DNA of 13,838 nucleotides from Porodaedalea pini (GCA_002794775.1 NBAY01000192.1:1-13838); one strand, 5' to 3'; counted from the stretch's first letter, positions 6,837-13,838 are shown. A program made the numbers and translations. Notes: generated by a model from the letters alone, not told the origin.

Positions 6837-7214
6837 TGTTAGGTGGAGCTTGGGTTGATCTCAAGCAAGGTGGCCTTGGCTAATGTCAATGCTGGGAATG
6901 CACTATAACTCAAGTGGGAACTTGGGACATGTCTTGCTCAGGTCTAGGTCATCGCAGAGGTAAGAGGAAAAGCAGAACAAGTGTTCATGCGATTCCTGCT
7001 TGCCTTTTAAGCTCAGGACCTGTGAGACCATATTATCTAAGAGCTATATAGTTTATGTCACAAGTGTCTATGTGCACGTCATGGGAGTCATGGATAGTAG
7101 GAATGTGGGAAATGATTAGGAAAGATGGTTAAATATAATGAAAAGGAAACAAATAAAATAAGAGAAATGGTAAAAGGGAAAATAAAATAAAAGGGAAATG
7201 TTCGAGTCCTGACA
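6837..7214 (-). repeat. LTR of element 4, 378 bp
   Basis: Begins TGTCAGG and ends in TAACA on the minus strand. It carries only one copy of the 24-bp block that is duplicated in LTR1-3. The TATA box has decayed to CTTAAAA (7011-7005) but is still 33 nt from the 11-mer. Confidence 0.78.
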
Positions 7215-7581
7215 CCTCCATACTGTAGTGTCTGAAATGGTTACCCTTTCCAGCTCCTCCCTCACCTCATCTAAGTACTGGTCCTTGTGATGCTCTATCA
7301 TGCTCAAGAGATACTATAGTTCAGTTAGCTACAGTGAGTCATTACAATTCAAAAAATGCACTCACCTGTGTATCCACATAATCAAGCAACCTTGATCTTC
7401 CAGTCCTTGTGCCCTCCTGTTGTAAATGCCCCATGCACTCATGTTGAGCAACAATTTGGTGGATTGTTGCTTGATGGATATATATTTCCCTGGCCAGGTC
7501 ATGCACGGTGAAGAGTCATGAATGATACAATCTGATTATGATGTGTCTTGCATCATCTGAGAGTGCCTTGCCTGAAACCAT
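7215..7581 (-). pseudogene. Tc1/mariner-like (DDE_3-type) transposase, N-terminal remnant with intron
   Basis: N-terminal DNA-binding part of a cut-and-paste transposase. From the ATG at 7581-7579 the first exon encodes a helix-turn-helix-like region (LSDDARHIIIRLYHS, a TGA stop at 7518-7516, then FTVHDLAREIYIHQATIHQI and TRTGRSRLLDYVDTQ). A 52-nt intron (7365-7314; GTGAGT, branch CTAAC, TATAG) joins it to YLLSMIEHHKDQYLDEVREE and SDTTVWR. The fused sequence matches the order seen in fungal Tc1/mariner-type transposases. The catalytic DDE domain is missing because the LTR of element 4 begins right after the TVWR codons. It is dead through the stop and the truncation. Confidence 0.7.
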
Positions 7582-8272
7582 CATAGAACAATCTGAGAGG
7601 AGGAGGAAGTAGAGTGTTGGCTTTTGTGTTTGCATGGCAGTGGCTTGGCTAATATGTGCTCACATGCTCACAAGTGTTGGTAGTATGCACAGAAATTTGA
7701 GCATAGCAGTCAAAGCACAAAGTGGATGGATAGGAAACTTGCAGGGAAGATGGCTTTTATGTGTCTGATAATTACACAAAAAGAACCATAATCTTAGTGG
7801 TCTTCTCGTCCATGCTGCAAGACCTGTTGTGAGAAGAGGAAGGTGGAAAGAGCTCAAAGTGCAACACAAACCTTGCTGCTGCACCACAAATACTGCATGG
7901 ATTGGCTTCAAACTCATAGGAGCTGTTGGTATAGTCATATACTTAATTTACAGACACAGGAAAGAATTTTATAGGTAGATGTAGGGGAGCCATAATTTTT
8001 GAATCTCAGTGGAAATGTATGAGAGAACAGACTGGCTACACTTGTTTGATCTCCACCCACCTACACAGTCAATGTATTGCTCCCTATTTTCATATTTCTG
8101 CTCCTGAGAACCATGCCTTTTTTTGAGTACTTAATGAGCAGGTACTGTGCAGAATTTACAGAGAATATCAACATTTATTCTATTTTTTGATGTTTTGGCT
8201 CAGACACGGCACATTTCACATGAAATGCACATGTCACAGGACTTATGAAAATCACTGTAAAACATTCATTGC
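7582..8272. other. AT-rich stretch without recognisable gene
   Basis: Only short frames with no family resemblance on either strand (the longest, at 7660-7938 minus, is not convincing). Nothing else is supported. Confidence 0.5.
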
Positions 8273-8393
8273 TGTCAGTCTCTGACAACAAAAAAGGTGA
8301 GTAGACACCTCTTTGTATATATCTCCAGTCTCTCTGACAGCAAGAAAGATCACTTTGGTTTGTCTATCTTATAGGCATTGTGTAGGTGCCTTC
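8273..8393 (+). repeat. Dispersed repeat, inverted partner of 4741-4866
   Basis: Contains TTGCTGTCAGTCTCTGACAAC, AAGGTGAGTAGACA, CTCTCTGACAGCAA and TAGGTGCCTT in the same order and spacing as the reverse complement of 4741-4866. Confidence 0.6.
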
Positions 8394-8476
8394 CAAAGGA
8401 ATTATAAATAATGTAATCATAGAAGCAAACAAGAAAATTTATGATAGTTTCCAACAATCATGTATTATATCTATGT

Positions 8477-8797
8477 TTAGTCATCCAGGACTCTAATCTG
8501 CCCAAGTTGAAATTTAGGAGAGCAATGAATATCATGTGGCTCTACTTCATAAGAATGATGAGAAGAAAAAGAAGGCCAATTGCAATAGTCTCCATCTTCA
8601 AACCGAGTAACTATATATGTTGGCCTCTCTATCAGTGGTGCATACCATAGCACAGGCAGTGACCAGGATGTAGAATGCTTGGCAACACGGATAGCACAGT
8701 ACTCTTGAACATCACAGCTGTGATTGTCAATGTAGGTGATCCATGCATAGCAGCATTGTCCAACTTTGAAGTGATATGAGAATTGCTTAGATGAAAA
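8477..8797 (-). CDS. Coding-like orphan exon, unknown family
   Basis: A minus-strand frame of 106 codons between TGA 8800-8798 and the TAA at 8479-8477, with no ATG, so it is probably an internal or last exon. Its composition is protein-like in an AT-rich setting: VGQCCYAWITYIDNHSCDVQ, EYCAIRVAKHSTSWSLPVLW, PTYIVTRFEDGDYCNWPSF and a C-terminal LGQIRVLDD. It holds seven Cys and six Trp. The family is not recognised. A possible acceptor (TCTAAG) lies at about 8786. It could be a remnant of a host gene or of a DNA transposon. Confidence 0.4.
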   Translation of the reverse strand, partial: FSSKQFSYHFKVGQCCYAWITYIDNHSCDVQEYCAIRVAKHSTSWSLPVLWYAPLIERPTYIVTRFEDGDYCNWPSFSSHHSYEVEPHDIHCSPKFQLGQIRVLDD

Positions 8798-9009
8798 TCA
8801 GCTTAAGCATAGTCAGTATAAGTTGAATAATATCCTCACATTAGTTCCCATATTCTGAGGTGTTTCAAAGAGATGGAATGTTTAGAGAGAAGATTCAGGT
8901 CTGGAAACAAATATTCAGAGCAGAGTGAGGAGAAGGATATTAGATCTTACAATAAAGATATGACCTGGTACTTGATGAAATGGCCTGGTTAGAATGCCTT
9001 TTTATAATT

Positions 9010-10660
9010 GTGCACCTCTGAACCTTTTCTGAGATACTTGAGTGCTTCTATGACACTTATCTCAATTGTTTCAGAGTGTGCCACTATTTTGAGTGCAGAT
9101 CTGCCCCCCCCCCTGCTGAGATTTTGCTTTTTCAGACACTCAGCCACCTGAGGACCCTCAAAACACATCAGAAAGTCGGTAGATGATTCCTGAAATGTAC
9201 ATGGGACAATAAAGCATGCTTGTACCACTTGTAGGAATTATTTGATATGTGTAAAATGTTCATGCTAAAGATCTAGCCCTCCTCTGCCGCTTTTTTGTTC
9301 TTGGAAACCCTGGAGTCTAGGCACTGTTGGAAATGATGGAAAGGTTCCAAAATTCTTCTGAAACATTTCGGAGATACTGTGAAGGGTTTGGGACGCTTCT
9401 GTGAATTATTCCATCCAGTTCCTTTCCTTCTGTAGTAAACCTGACAACCCCTGCCGCTTTTTGCACTAAATTATTCTCTTATGTCTGTGGACCATCTAAC
9501 TGACTCAGAGTTCTTTATAAGAACTATTAACATACAAATGGAGCGCATACACACAGCTTGGACACTTAAATGGATTTTATGTGGTGTGAATTGGGTTTTT
9601 GAGTGCAGATCTATCTCCCTACCGATATTTTCCGATTTTCGGACATCCAGCAGGCTGATGCACTGAATATAGTGTCAGACAGTATTCCATTGTGTCCCTG
9701 AATAGTTTCTGAGACGCTTTTGTGCTTCAATGTCGCTTATCTCAATTGTTTTGGAGTGAGTCACTATTTTGAGTGCAGATCTTCCCTCCCTGCCGAGTTT
9801 TTATGTTTTAGAACATTTGGAGTCACAAAAGTCTTCGAAATGACTCAGATAGTCTATAGGTGACTCGTAAAAGATATGTGAGACAATACAGCACGCTTGG
9901 ATCGCTTGTAGGAATTATTTGATGGGTGTTAAATGTTTATGCTGAAGATCTGTCCTCCTCCTGCCGAGGTTTTCTGTTGTTGGAAACCCGGAGGCTATGC
10001 ACTTTTGAAAGTAACAAAAAGGGTCCATAATGCTTCTGAAACATTTTTGAGATACCCTGAATGGTTTGGGACGCTTCTGTGAATTATTCCATCCAGTTCC
10101 TTTCCTTCTGTAGTAAACCTGTCACCCCCTGTCGCTTTTTTGCATTAAATTATTCTCTCACTTCTGCGTACCTTCTAAATCATTCAGGGTACCTTATGGG
10201 TACTATTAAGACATATCTGAAACGCATATGTCTAGCTTAGACACTTGTTTGAATTTTAAGTGATGTGATCTTGAGTTTTGAGTGCAGATCTATCTCCCTA
10301 CCGATATTTTCCGATTTTCGGACATCCAGCAGGCTGATGCACTGAATATAGTGTCAGAAAGTATTCCATTGTGTCCCTGAATAGTTTCTGAGACGCTTTT
10401 GTGCTTCAATGTCGCTTATCTCAATTGTTTTGGAGTGAGTCACTATTTTGAGTGCAGATCTTCCCTCCCTGCCGAGTTTTTATGTTTTAGAACATTTGGA
10501 ATCACAAAAGTTTTCAAAATGACTCAGATAGTTGATGTATGACTCCTGAAACGTATATGAGACAATACAGCACGCTTGGATCGCTTGAAGGAGTTCTTTG
10601 ATAGGTGTAAAATGTTTATGCTAAAGATCTGCCCTCCTCCTGCCGAGTTTTTGATTTTAT
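9010..10660 (+). repeat. Higher-order tandem repeat: ~170-bp monomers in a 679-680-bp four-monomer unit
   Basis: A monomer anchor of the form CTGCCGA (variants CTGCTGA, CTGCCGC, CTGTCGC, CTACCGA), usually preceded by AGATCT, occurs at 9113, 9284, 9451, 9619, 9790, 9961, 10129, 10298, 10469 and 10640. The spacings are 171, 167, 168, 171, 171, 168, 169, 171 and 171 bp. Monomers four apart are most alike: 9619 and 10298 differ at about one base in 170, whereas adjacent monomers share only short anchors (AGATCT...CTGCCGAG, GACGCTT). About 2.4 higher-order units are present. A further diverged anchor lies at 10803. A ten-C tract lies in the first monomer. Confidence 0.88.
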
Positions 10661-10954
10661 TTCAATTGGTTAGTGCTCCTGACATGTTTTAGTGTGAAAT
10701 GGAACCTATCAGAAGACTCTTAAAGATTCTAGTCGCAATTGTTTACCACTAGTGAGTTTCTGAATTATTAGTACCACTTTTGTGACTAAATATTCCTTCT
10801 CCCTGCCGCTTCTAGAGTTTTTTTCAGGGGGCCAAAAGATATAAAATGTGATAGGTCTCTCTGATAATATCAAGTACTCATTTCTGAGACATCTGCTGTC
10901 AGTTCTTTGTATATTTCCTGCTGATAATTCTGAAATTTATTCTCTCATTCATAG
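10661..10954. other. Diverged end of tandem array, then possible intron
   Basis: Similarity to the array fades after 10660, but a CTGCCGC anchor recurs at 10803, 163 bp after the last clear one. The last part may be intronic, ending in TTCATAG at 10954 just before a coding-like exon. No gene is supported. Confidence 0.4.
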
Positions 10955-11340
10955 GTTCTCTGCCTGACCTTTACCAACATGCCATTTCATACATCTCTGA
11001 AGTTTAAGTGTCTACCTGTAAGTGTCTCACTTATACTCTATCCTAATTCAGTCTTATATATTTCTCCATCCCAGCTTGAGTCAGATAGAAAACACAAGTT
11101 CTCCCAAAGGGATCTTGTTTTTGTTCAGTTTGGGCCTAATGGAGAGGTGATTGATCGAGGTGCAACAACTATTATTTCACCTGCTGGTTATGTTTTCCAT
11201 GCCAACTTGCATGATGGAGAGTGGGTGCCTGTGTACAGGGTTGTTGCAAAGAGTGGTGGTCAACTGGTTTACTGGGTGGCACTAGAGTGCAACATGTATA
11301 CTCTTCATACTGTTACTGTTGGTATCTTGCGACAGAGGGG
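10955..11340 (+). pseudogene. Unknown gene fragment with a 57-nt intron, cut by element 3
   Basis: Two exon-like segments on the plus strand. The first (10955-11017, with an ATG at 10979) is joined across a good basidiomycete-type intron (11018-11074; GTAAGT, CCTAATTC branch, CCCAG) to a second that is open to the LTR of element 3. The second reads DLVFVQFGPNGEVIDRG, ISPAGYVFHANLHDGEWVPV, YRVVAKSGGQLVYWVALE and TVGILRQR. The intron length is a multiple of three, so the frame also reads through it. The family is not recognised; it may be a host gene or a transposon gene. Element 3 truncates it at 11340. Confidence 0.5.
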
Positions 11341-11784
11341 TGTCAGGACTCGAACTTTCACCCTTTCTTTATTTTCCCCTTTTACCATTTCCTTTTATTT
11401 TAATCGCTCCTTTTCATTATAATTAATCATCTTTTTCAAATCATTTCCCACACTCTTTTCACATGACCTTCATTTGTTCCATTCCGCCCCCTTTTATGTA
11501 ATCATAGACAAAGGGGCAACCGGTTCTCACGGGGTGATCACTGTATATAAGGAAGAGGAATCGCATCTGAACACCTGTTCTGCTTTTCCTCTTACCTCCG
11601 TGACGACCTAGGTGAGACCGCGTCCCCCTCCTGTAGTAGAGTACATTATATTAATCCTCTTACCTCCGTGACGACCTAGCCTGAGTAAGCGTGTCCCGAG
11701 TCTACGCTCGAGTATAACACGTCCCAGACGACAGTCAGCCGAGGCCTGCCCAGTTCGAGTCGTCTCCCGAACTCCCGCCTAACA
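11341..11784 (+). repeat. LTR of element 3 (5' LTR), 444 bp
   Basis: Begins TGTCAGG and ends CTAACA. The first 100 bases are strongly pyrimidine-rich. It has a TATA box at 11544, the predicted RNA start at 11577, and the 24-bp direct repeat pair. The U3 between about 11480 and 11550 is unlike LTR1 and LTR2. Confidence 0.82.
11544..11550 (+). promoter_or_regulatory. TATA box in LTR of element 3
   Basis: TATATAA, 33 nt upstream of GTTCTGCTTTT at 11577-11587, the predicted RNA 5' end. Confidence 0.65.
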
Positions 11785-11785
11785 T

Positions 11786-11796
11786 AAAAGCAGAAC
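11786..11796 (+). other. Self-primer binding site (element 3)
   Basis: AAAAGCAGAAC, one base (T) after the LTR end. It is the exact complement of 11577-11587. Confidence 0.65.
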
Positions 11797-11898
11797 CCCA
11801 CCCAGGCTCATCCCCAGCGTACGTCGTCGCTGTCGACTCGCCTTCACTCAGTCTAGAGGAGCGCTCCCCTCGACGGATTTGACGTGTAAACCCCCTGA

Positions 11899-12120
11899 AC
11901 GACAACCCTCAACCCTGCCCGGACGTTTTCGGACGTTCGTGTATTACGAAAACACATCTACCGACCCTGGCTCTACGAATTAGCCTCTGGTGGAGCACGC
12001 ACCTGACGTGGACGTGGGTAACTAGACGAGTCCAAACTTCGACAACGATCTCGTTTGTAATCTCACTCGGATCCTACCGCCTCGTCATCAACTTCGCTGA
12101 CGAACCCGCTCAACGTTGGC
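11899..12120 (+). pseudogene. Leader reading frame with 10-nt deletion (element 3)
   Basis: Homologous to the leader frames of elements 1 and 2, again with ACG where element 2 has ATG. A net loss of 10 nt near 11950-11965 shifts the frame. Downstream, SLWWSTHLTWTW and SYRLVINFADEPAQRW are still conserved. The ancestral frame is well supported, but this copy cannot make the same product from that start. Confidence 0.5.
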
Positions 12121-12176
12121 GTAACCCCGGATCGAACGCGCAACCGATCCCTGTCCCTCCGCCAACGTCAAGATAG
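12121..12176 (+). other. Candidate 56-nt intron in gag leader (element 3)
   Basis: GTAACC to AGATAG, 56 nt, the same position and length as in elements 1 and 2. It separates the two conserved frames. Confidence 0.4.
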
Positions 12177-12478
12177 ATCTCACCGACGAACAGCGACGGG
12201 CCCTTCCTGCCTCAGCCCGTTGGGATCCAGATCGACCAGGCTACGTCGCGACCAATAACAGCGGCGTCACTCACGACATCTGGTGGAGTGAAATCCGGCA
12301 AGGCTGGTATTCGTCAGACGAACGAGGAAGGAGAGCAAGGTGGCCTCCAGCGACCCCATCGTCGCCCGCACCGTCAACGTCTACGGTTAACCTACCACCG
12401 ACTCCGGGTCCTTACCGCGAGACCAACAGAGATCCCTCACCGCCGACTCCCCCAGAACCTTCAACACCCGAACCCGCG
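12177..12478 (+). CDS. Conserved in-frame N-terminal extension of gag without ATG (element 3)
   Basis: About 100 codons in frame with gag, with no ATG and no stop: IDLTDEQRRALP, GV..DIWW, GWYSSDE..RRARW, then a Pro-rich linker GPYRETNRDPSPPTPPE. Against element 2, the motif residues are kept while third bases change. It could be the missing N-terminal part of a longer Gag. Function is unknown. Confidence 0.6.
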
Positions 12479-13558
12479 ATGTCGGCAGAAGGATTCAGCC
12501 AACAGCAAATGGCGCAGATCGCGGCCATCGTTGCGAATGCCTTCGCCCATCAGGCGAACAACGCCCCAGCACCGGTCGCGGCCGCTAACCCCCCGACCCC
12601 CAACATAGACGTCGCCCGACCACGTGAATTCACTGGTGGCGACGATTACCTTGACTTCAGACGCGAAGTCCTTCTTTTCGTGTCCGCGAACCCAAACCGA
12701 TACCCTACGTCGGAGAGTAAGATCTACGTAGCCCTCTCCTACCTGAAGGGTGGTAATGCGGCAACGTGGGCGCAGAACTACGTCGAGGAGTCGACAACGG
12801 CGGGAATCGTTACCTTCACGGACAGCTGGGAAAGATTCCAGGAACGACTCGACGCCTCGTTCGACGATCCGAACCGAAAGGAAGCTGCGCTGAAGGATTT
12901 CCGGGAGAAGATTCAGAAGGACCTCACCGCGGATAAGTTCTTCCAACAACTTGACGTCATCATCAAGCGGGCGGAACTGAAAGACGACAGCGTTATCTGC
13001 GACCGCCTCAAGCGAGCAATGAACATCGAGGTGGTCCGCGGCGTGCTGAGGTCGACGCCCGTACCGACAACATATGAGGCGTGGAAGAACAAAGCTATCG
13101 AGATCGATCGCGGAGAACAGCAGATCCGCGCGATTCAACGAGGCCGCCCGTTCATACCGCAACCTCGCCAACAACAACCGGCACCCCCCGCTCGGCGCCA
13201 AGTTGCAACCCCGCACGTCGACAAACGCGACGCGACCGGCGTCACGTTCGGAGGTGTCGGACAACCAATGGACGTCTCTATGAACGAGGCACGCCGCAGA
13301 AGAGCTTGCTGGATCTGTGGCCAAGAAGGCCACTTCAAGGACAGGTGCCCGCAGGGGAAACCGATTATCCAGCGTATGCTGGAACTGATGGCCCCTGGCG
13401 AACGCCGCATCCTCGCAGACGAGCTCGGAGCGATGAAGGAGTCAGCCTTCGAGGAAGTCGTAGACACTCGGAGGTCGACGGTGGAGGACTATGTGGAGGA
13501 AGGAGAGAATGACGAAGAGGTCGTTGACTCGCAGGGTTTTGCGAGTGGTCAGGCGTAG
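12479..13558 (+). CDS. gag: Gag polyprotein with CCHC zinc knuckle (element 3)
   Basis: Complete frame of 359 residues, the capsid/nucleocapsid precursor of the element. Order: MSAEGFSQQQMAQ start; Ala/Pro linker (about 25-42); DVARPREFTGGDDYLDF (about 44-60); Retrotrans_gag-like helical core to about 215 with WAQNYVEES, SWERFQERLD and CDRLKRAMN; basic Pro/Gln linker; zinc knuckle C277-x2-C280-x4-H285-x4-C290 (CWICGQEGHFKDRC); acidic C-terminus. The ATG at 12479 is the first in the predicted transcript, after about 900 nt. There is no stop or shift. It overlaps pol by 31 nt in the -1 frame at a slippery site. The recent near-identical copy in element 1 suggests activity in the recent past. 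Confidence 0.92.
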   Translation: MSAEGFSQQQMAQIAAIVANAFAHQANNAPAPVAAANPPTPNIDVARPREFTGGDDYLDFRREVLLFVSANPNRYPTSESKIYVALSYLKGGNAATWAQNYVEESTTAGIVTFTDSWERFQERLDASFDDPNRKEAALKDFREKIQKDLTADKFFQQLDVIIKRAELKDDSVICDRLKRAMNIEVVRGVLRSTPVPTTYEAWKNKAIEIDRGEQQIRAIQRGRPFIPQPRQQQPAPPARRQVATPHVDKRDATGVTFGGVGQPMDVSMNEARRRRACWICGQEGHFKDRCPQGKPIIQRMLELMAPGERRILADELGAMKESAFEEVVDTRRSTVEDYVEEGENDEEVVDSQGFASGQA

Positions 13559-13576
13559 CCATCGGGGCGACTGACC
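13527..13576 (+). promoter_or_regulatory. -1 ribosomal frameshift signal between gag and pol (element 3)
   Basis: The slippery heptamer G GGT TTT (13534-13540) is in the gag register, followed by a 6-nt spacer and a stem GGTCAG (13547-13552) with CTGACC (13571-13576), with an inner GCC/GGC pairing. The heptamer lies almost entirely in the loop of a perfect 7-bp inverted repeat, ACTCGCA/TGCGAGT (13527-13546). pol is open in the -1 frame from 13528. Confidence 0.65.
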
Positions 13577-13838
13577 GGGAAGAACAAGGGACTTTGAATC
13601 CGGACTCGTTAAAATATAACCAACCGTCTGTACAACACGTAGATGCGAACGACGTCGATGGTTTTCCGAAGTATGAAGTCCCCACCGGTGTGAAAAGAAG
13701 TGAACGATACGAGCAGTTGTTCATGAGAGGAACTGGCGGACGCCAGCTGGACCTTCTCCTGAACGTCGGACACAGTGTGAGAGGTGAAGTGAGGGAGGTA
13801 GACGCTCACGCACTCGTGGACTCGGGATGTACGGATCG
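13528..13838 (+). CDS. pol: Pol polyprotein start with aspartic protease motif (element 3, partial)
   Basis: The frame is open without a stop from 13528 to the window edge, in the -1 register relative to gag. After a linker (IGATDREEQGTLNPDSLKYN) comes GRQLDLLLNVGHSV and, at the very edge, DAHALVDSGCTD. The D-S-G is the active-site triad of retropepsin-like proteases of Ty3/Gypsy elements. Reverse transcriptase, RNase H and integrase are expected beyond the edge. Translation is best explained by -1 frameshifting, because no ATG is well placed at the start of the frame (the first in-frame ATG, in ..QLFMRG.., is about 195 nt in). Confidence 0.75.

Larger units (their letters stand above)
6737..7214 (-). 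mobile_element. Element 4: truncated, CpG-decayed relative of elements 1-3
   Basis: Minus strand: an LTR (7214 to 6837), the primer site and about 88 bp of leader, after which similarity stops at about 6737, just before the leader reading frame would begin. Compared with LTR1 it has lost most CpG sites to TpG or CpA. The right flank (transposase) and left flank (pol fragment) belong to different, oppositely oriented genes and show no target duplication. It is therefore a truncated copy or a recombination junction, not a clean solo LTR. Confidence 0.75.
11341..13838 (+). mobile_element. Element 3: 5' part of a self-priming Ty3/Gypsy element, open at right edge
   Basis: Plus strand: LTR3, primer site, leader, complete gag, frameshift signal and the start of pol with the protease active site. 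It is inserted into the gene fragment that ends at 11340. The target duplication partner and 3' LTR are outside the window. Leader and gag are nearly identical to element 1, in inverted orientation about 9.7 kb apart. It appears young; its one clear defect is a 10-nt deletion in the leader reading frame. Confidence 0.9.

Noticed and set aside
8989..9228. 79-codon minus-strand frame
   Set aside because: Falls inside the first monomer of the tandem array and is not kept open in the other units.
9010..10660. CRISPR-like or integron-like array
   Set aside because: Monomers are about 170 bp with diverged bodies and no short identical repeats separated by unique spacers; the context is eukaryotic.
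12288..12608. 106-codon frame overlapping the gag start (also 418-738 on the minus strand)
   Set aside because: Present in elements 1 and 3 only because they are nearly identical; it is absent from element 2, where the gag-frame extension is the conserved one. Its Arg/Pro-rich content is typical of a shadow frame.
12461..13333. 290-codon open frame antisense to gag of element 3 (and its counterpart at 77-544 in element 1)
   Set aside because: It is a mirror of the GC-rich gag codons. The equivalent antisense frame is not kept in the more diverged element 2, whereas gag is.
1..13838. Elements 1 and 3 as the inverted ends of one composite transposon
   Set aside because: Each is an independent LTR retrotransposon 5' part running outwards, with its own insertion site in unrelated sequence. 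The DNA between them is a patchwork, with no sign of joint mobility.
1..13838. tRNA or rRNA genes
   Set aside because: No cloverleaf-like box A/box B pair or rRNA core motif was noticed on either strand. This was a visual scan only, not a covariance search.

Overview
The window looks like a repeat-dense, gene-poor stretch of a filamentous basidiomycete genome (inference). The grounds are introns of 52-57 nt with GTGAGT or GTAAGT donors and CTAAC or CTAAT branch sites, Ty3/Gypsy Gag and Pol fragments of the type common in mushroom-forming fungi, a Tc1/mariner (DDE_3-like) transposase remnant, and old copies that show heavy C-to-T decay at CpG. No intact host gene, rRNA, tRNA or CRISPR array is visible.

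Layout. Positions 1-1675 (minus strand) are the 5' part of a Ty3/Gypsy element (element 1: LTR, leader, start of gag, cut by the window edge). It sits inside a related element 2 (1676-3951, minus: LTR, leader, complete gag, first codons of pol), which in turn is inserted into the gag of an unrelated Gypsy family ('family B', 3952-4629, minus). Positions 4630-5295 hold dispersed repeats and an 11-bp minisatellite. Positions 5296-6736 (plus) are a dead pol/protease reading frame of a family-B-like element, ending abruptly at a truncated, CpG-decayed relative of elements 1-3 (element 4, 6737-7214, minus). The other side of element 4 cuts a Tc1/mariner-like transposase pseudogene (7215-7581, minus). 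Positions 7582-9009 are AT-rich, with one coding-like orphan exon (8477-8797, minus). Positions 9010-10660 are a tandem array of about 170-bp monomers arranged four by four in a 679-680-bp higher-order repeat. Positions 10955-11340 (plus) are the end of an unknown gene with a 57-nt intron, cut by element 3 (11341-13838, plus: LTR, leader, gag, start of pol, open at the right edge).

Comparing the four related elements gives the most informative results. (1) Each LTR ends in CTAACA, and one base later lies an 11-nt sequence, AAAAGCAGAAC. It is exactly complementary to an 11-mer that begins 33 nt after the TATA box, where transcription should start. This is the Tf1/sushi self-priming layout, not a tRNA primer site. 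(2) Elements 1 and 3 have about 900 nt between the predicted RNA start and the gag ATG without a single ATG. Yet the stretch carries two reading frames, conserved at protein level between divergent elements 2 and 3, that join either through a 56-nt candidate intron or by a -1 frame change. (3) gag and pol overlap in the -1 frame at a canonical GGGTTTT slippery heptamer followed, after 6 nt, by a stem. (4) Element 1 is a mosaic: its LTR resembles that of element 2, while its leader and gag are nearly those of element 3.

The combination of nested Gypsy elements and a 170-bp-monomer higher-order repeat resembles (peri)centromeric or heterochromatic DNA. That reading is inference and cannot be settled from 13.8 kb. 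All family assignments are by eye; no database search was run.
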